From NCBI GenBank assembly GCA_946528255.1, contig CAMMYR010000022.1, positions 1-7,851 on the forward strand: 7,851 nucleotides of DNA, written 5' to 3'. Of this stretch, positions 6,446-7,851 are shown one piece after another. The first letter of the stretch is position 1. Each line of letters opens with the position of its first letter. The notes beneath the pieces were generated by a model that searched no databases, was not told the origin of the DNA, and worked only from the letters and a program-made list of their open reading frames with translations. Origin of the DNA: an uncultured Methanomicrobiales archaeon (GTDB lineage Archaea > Thermoplasmatota > Thermoplasmata > Methanomassiliicoccales > Methanomethylophilaceae). A program made the translations under genes and the position numbers.

Positions 6446-6919
6446 ATGGTTTACGGATGTATGAGCAGGACGTACACCCTGACGGATGAACCGGACGGTC
6501 CCGGGGACTATCACGTCACCTCCCGCATCAGGAGGTGCAACGGGTGCTCCGCATGCATCACGACGCATCCGGGCTCCTGCTCCCAGGAGGACACGTTCTC
6601 GCCGGAGATCCCCCCGATCCTCTCATCCGACGTACTAGTCATCGACTCCGGGATTGACTCGGACATGATACGCATGCCCATGAGGAAATCCGTGGAGAGG
6701 CTGTCCAACATCCTGCTGGCCTGGACCGATGCGGGGCACAACGTGCCCCGGGATAAATCCGAGACCCCGCTGAGGAGGATAATCGTGAGATGCCCCGGGC
6801 CGGGATCGGAGGGTTTCGAGCATTATATGCGCGAGATGCTGCTCAAAGGGCCGATAGAGAAGCTGGCCTTCGAATATTACCGATATAGAAGAAGGATGAG
6901 GGGGAGGTCCCCCTCGTGA
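6446..6919 (+). CDS. Divergent Isf-like protein with four-cysteine cluster but no FMN loop
   Basis: This encodes 157 residues from 6446, or 152 from the alternative ATG at 6461. A cluster C31-x2-C34-x2-C37-x7-C45 matches the [4Fe-4S] motif of iron-sulfur flavoproteins. The following segment (ILSSDVLVIDSGID, 59-72) lies where flavodoxin-fold relatives have 'I..SD.ll.g.P.y', and a helix with MRKSVERLSNI comes next. The expected N-terminal strand and phosphate-binding loop (GxxxxxGNT type) are missing: only about 30 polar residues precede the first cysteine. The Pro and aromatic residues of the second flavin loop are also replaced. It may therefore have lost FMN binding and act as an iron-sulfur or regulatory partner of the divergent Isf gene, or it may be decaying. 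The C-terminus is basic (YYRYRRRMRGR). It stops 6 bases before the end of the convergent FKBP gene. Confidence 0.65.
   Translation: MVYGCMSRTYTLTDEPDGPGDYHVTSRIRRCNGCSACITTHPGSCSQEDTFSPEIPPILSSDVLVIDSGIDSDMIRMPMRKSVERLSNILLAWTDAGHNVPRDKSETPLRRIIVRCPGPGSEGFEHYMREMLLKGPIEKLAFEYYRYRRRMRGRSPS
6898..6915. terminator. GC-rich hairpin at the tail-to-tail junction, possible bidirectional 3' end signal
   Basis: GAGGGGG and CCCCCTC form a 7-base-pair stem with an AGGT loop, overlapping the last codons of the + strand gene and lying just past the FKBP stop. On + it is followed after 7 bases by TTTT (6923-6926). On - it is followed by the pyrimidine-rich TCCTTCTTC. It could serve as terminator or RNA 3'-end stabiliser for both genes. 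Archaeal termination usually depends on T-tracts rather than hairpins, so this is tentative. Confidence 0.35.
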
Positions 6920-6925
6920 ATGTTT

Positions 6926-7621
6926 TCACTCCGCCTTGTCCTTGGCGGTGTTGTCCCAGACCTGGACGAAGTCCACGCGGGCGACTCCGAAGATGTCGCG
7001 GAGGTCGGAGACGACCTTGTACTTGGCGATCAGCCAGTTCTGGTCGAACTTGCAGCGCTCGGACTCGGTGACGACGACCTTGTCGGCGGTGATCTCGAAC
7101 TCGAAGCCCTCAGCGGACTCGAAGGCGGCGTTGACGACGGCCTTGGCCTTCTCGTTGGCGTCGGTGATCTCCTCGGTCACGGTGAACTTGTAGTGCAGGT
7201 CGTGTCCGGCGAGGTGGTTGTTGAAGTCGACCTTGACGCGGCCGGCTCCGACGGACATGACGACACCGGTCTTGTTACCCAGGGAGACGGGCATGCCGGG
7301 GTAGGGGTTGATCTCCTGCTTGTAGAACTCCTTGATCGGGTGGGTCTCGATGAGCTTGGGGTTCCTGGCACCGGCGGCCTTCTCGCAGGGGATGGTGACC
7401 TCGGTCTCCTTTCCGATCTCGGCTGCGGCGACGGCGGCGTCGAGGTCGGGGAAGAATCCCTTGGAGCCGACGATGTAGGTGATGGGCTCGTAGGTCATTC
7501 TCTCGTCGTAGATTCCGGCCTCCTCGGCGACGGCCTTGTCGGTCGTGTCGAAGATCTTGTCATCGAGGTCGGCGAAGTAGGCGCTGTAGCTCAAGCGCAC
7601 GATTTTCTTTGCATCTGCCAT
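6926..7621 (-). CDS. FKBP-type peptidyl-prolyl cis-trans isomerase, archaeal long (FKBP26/SlyD-like) form
   Basis: This is a 231-residue prolyl isomerase and chaperone of the archaeal long FKBP type. The FKBP fold is marked by IVRLSYSAYFA (7-17), the active-site strand IFDTT (23-27), and the FFPDLDAAVAAAEIGKE stretch (56-72). An insert-in-flap chaperone domain follows (about 85-140), ending in the diagnostic VDFNNHLAGHDLHY (131-144). A C-terminal domain (about 155-225) resembles that of Methanocaldococcus FKBP26. It catalyses Xaa-Pro isomerisation and assists folding in the cytosol; no signal peptide is present. The start at 7621 has an AGGTGAT ribosome-binding site 6 bases upstream and a TATA box further back. 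Codon use is more restricted than in the neighbours (mostly GAG, AAG, GTC and GAC), as in highly expressed genes. Transcription is monocistronic from its own promoter. Confidence 0.96.
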   Translation of the reverse strand: MADAKKIVRLSYSAYFADLDDKIFDTTDKAVAEEAGIYDERMTYEPITYIVGSKGFFPDLDAAVAAAEIGKETEVTIPCEKAAGARNPKLIETHPIKEFYKQEINPYPGMPVSLGNKTGVVMSVGAGRVKVDFNNHLAGHDLHYKFTVTEEITDANEKAKAVVNAAFESAEGFEFEITADKVVVTESERCKFDQNWLIAKYKVVSDLRDIFGVARVDFVQVWDNTAKDKAE

Positions 7622-7626
7622 TGTTA

Positions 7627-7633
7627 ATCACCT
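7627..7633 (-). promoter_or_regulatory. Ribosome-binding site of the FKBP gene
   Basis: On the - strand AGGTGAT lies 6 bases (TAACA plus one) before the ATG at 7621. It is a strong anti-16S match and the best Shine-Dalgarno in the window. It contrasts with the leaderless-looking DUF1846 and flavoprotein genes. Confidence 0.75.
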
Positions 7634-7668
7634 GATATGTGAAATGTGATGGGCGGACGATACCGACC

Positions 7669-7680
7669 CTATTATAAAAG
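7669..7680 (-). promoter_or_regulatory. TATA box of the FKBP gene
   Basis: On the - strand this reads CTTTTATAATAG, an excellent archaeal box A (TTTATA core). It predicts transcription about 25 bases downstream near 7648, giving a leader of about 25 nucleotides that contains the ribosome-binding site. Confidence 0.65.
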
Positions 7681-7684
7681 GTAT

Positions 7685-7699
7685 GCGCACGCTGTGCGC
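7685..7699. repeat. Perfect palindrome next to the FKBP promoter, candidate operator
   Basis: GCGCAC and GTGCGC are perfect 6-base arms around GCT. The repeat lies 5 bases upstream of the FKBP TATA box (BRE side) in the gap shared with the divergent tRNA gene. This fits a dimeric regulator binding site or an RNA hairpin. It is followed on + by TCTTTCTT, so a terminator for a short transcript is a weaker alternative. Confidence 0.4.
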
Positions 7700-7749
7700 G
7701 TCTTTCTTAGAGATATAAGGGCTGGCGGACCGAGCGACACGACCAAACG

Positions 7750-7757
7750 AATATAAA
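7750..7757 (+). promoter_or_regulatory. Box A (TATA-like) element for the tRNA-Thr gene
   Basis: AATATAAA lies about 36-43 bases upstream of the mature tRNA 5' end at 7793, the usual distance for archaeal tRNA promoters with a short leader. A second AT-rich patch, AGATATAAG (about 7711-7719), is further away and less well placed. Confidence 0.5.
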
Positions 7758-7792
7758 CGAGGGTGCGATAGGCCCTCCTGCCTACCATAAAT

Positions 7793-7851
7793 GCCGCCTT
7801 TGCATAGCCCGGTAGTGCGGCTGACTTGTAATCAGCAGGTCGGGGATTCGA
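7793..7851 (+). tRNA. tRNA-Thr (anticodon UGU), 3' end cut by the window edge
   Basis: The sequence folds as a tRNA. The acceptor strand is GCCGCCT (7793-7799). The D-stem GCAT/GTGC encloses a loop with GG (AGCCCGGTA). The anticodon stem GCTGA/TCAGC encloses the loop CTTGTAA, giving anticodon TGT (threonine, codons ACA and wobble). The variable region and the 5' half of the T-arm, with TTCGA, follow. About 15 bases with the rest of the T-arm and the acceptor 3' strand lie beyond the window, so CCA encoding cannot be judged. There is no intron at the canonical 37/38 site. tRNA 3' ends are common integration sites, but no duplicated 3' segment is visible here. Confidence 0.94.

Noticed and set aside
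6404..6568. N-terminal extension of the iron-sulfur flavoprotein to 6568
   Set aside because: The flavodoxin fold starts right after the ATG at 6403. The extension is antisense to the neighbouring gene and crosses its promoter.
6920..7627. 235-codon acidic open frame on the + strand
   Set aside because: It is the exact antisense of the FKBP gene. The Leu, Gly, Asp and Val repetition results from FKBP's restricted codon use.
7793..7851. tRNA gene as an integration site for a mobile element in this window
   Set aside because: No integrase gene, no repeated tRNA 3' segment and no attachment-like duplication is visible. The tRNA is truncated by the window edge, so the side where an element would sit is not shown.
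1..7851. CRISPR array, insertion sequence or toxin-antitoxin pair
   Set aside because: No regularly spaced direct repeats, no transposase motifs or terminal inverted repeats, and no small paired genes were found on reading both strands.

Overview
The window looks like a compact, GC-rich archaeal chromosome. The best fit is a methanogen-like Thermoplasmatota lineage such as Methanomassiliicoccales, but that placement is an inference. Supporting signs are an archaeal long-type FKBP prolyl isomerase with a GGTGAT ribosome-binding site, TATA-like boxes about 27 bases before apparently leaderless start codons, iron-sulfur flavoprotein (Isf) type genes, heavy use of AGG for arginine, and a tRNA-Thr with an archaeal-style upstream box A. 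Every stop codon that looks native is TGA and none is TAG.

Region 1 (1-3619, + strand) is the 3' part of a tightly coupled operon. It holds the end of a TerB-C domain protein, a BrxD/DUF2791-family P-loop ATPase, and a BrxHI/Lhr-like superfamily 2 helicase. Both junctions are 4-base ATGA overlaps. This trio matches a mobile TerB-associated DNA-processing system predicted by comparative genomics. The ATPase and helicase are also the pair found in type 2 and type 6 BREX phage defence. No BREX PglX methylase or PglZ is visible here. This is the accessory, probably defensive, part of the window.

Region 2 (3382-5235) is a DUF1846 gene on the - strand and the AT-rich divergent promoter region behind it. 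The conserved DUF1846 protein body ends about where homologues end, but no stop codon follows there. The frame runs on about 70 codons antisense to the helicase, which in turn ends inside DUF1846. The defence operon therefore appears joined tail-to-tail onto a DUF1846 gene whose stop has been lost.

Region 3 (5236-6919) holds an unrecognised, possibly TIM-barrel (HisA-like) + strand gene, a convergent iron-sulfur flavoprotein on the - strand that overlaps its end by 92 bases, and a divergent second flavoprotein-like gene. The second one keeps a four-cysteine cluster motif but has no FMN-binding N-terminus. The two flavoprotein genes start only 42 bases apart.

Region 4 (6926-7851) is housekeeping: an archaeal FKBP-type peptidyl-prolyl isomerase on the - strand with a clear promoter and ribosome-binding site, a palindrome in the intergenic space, and a 3'-truncated tRNA-Thr(UGU) at the right edge. 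No insertion sequence, CRISPR array, integrase or attachment-site duplication was seen, and no gene-free stretch exceeds 300 bases.
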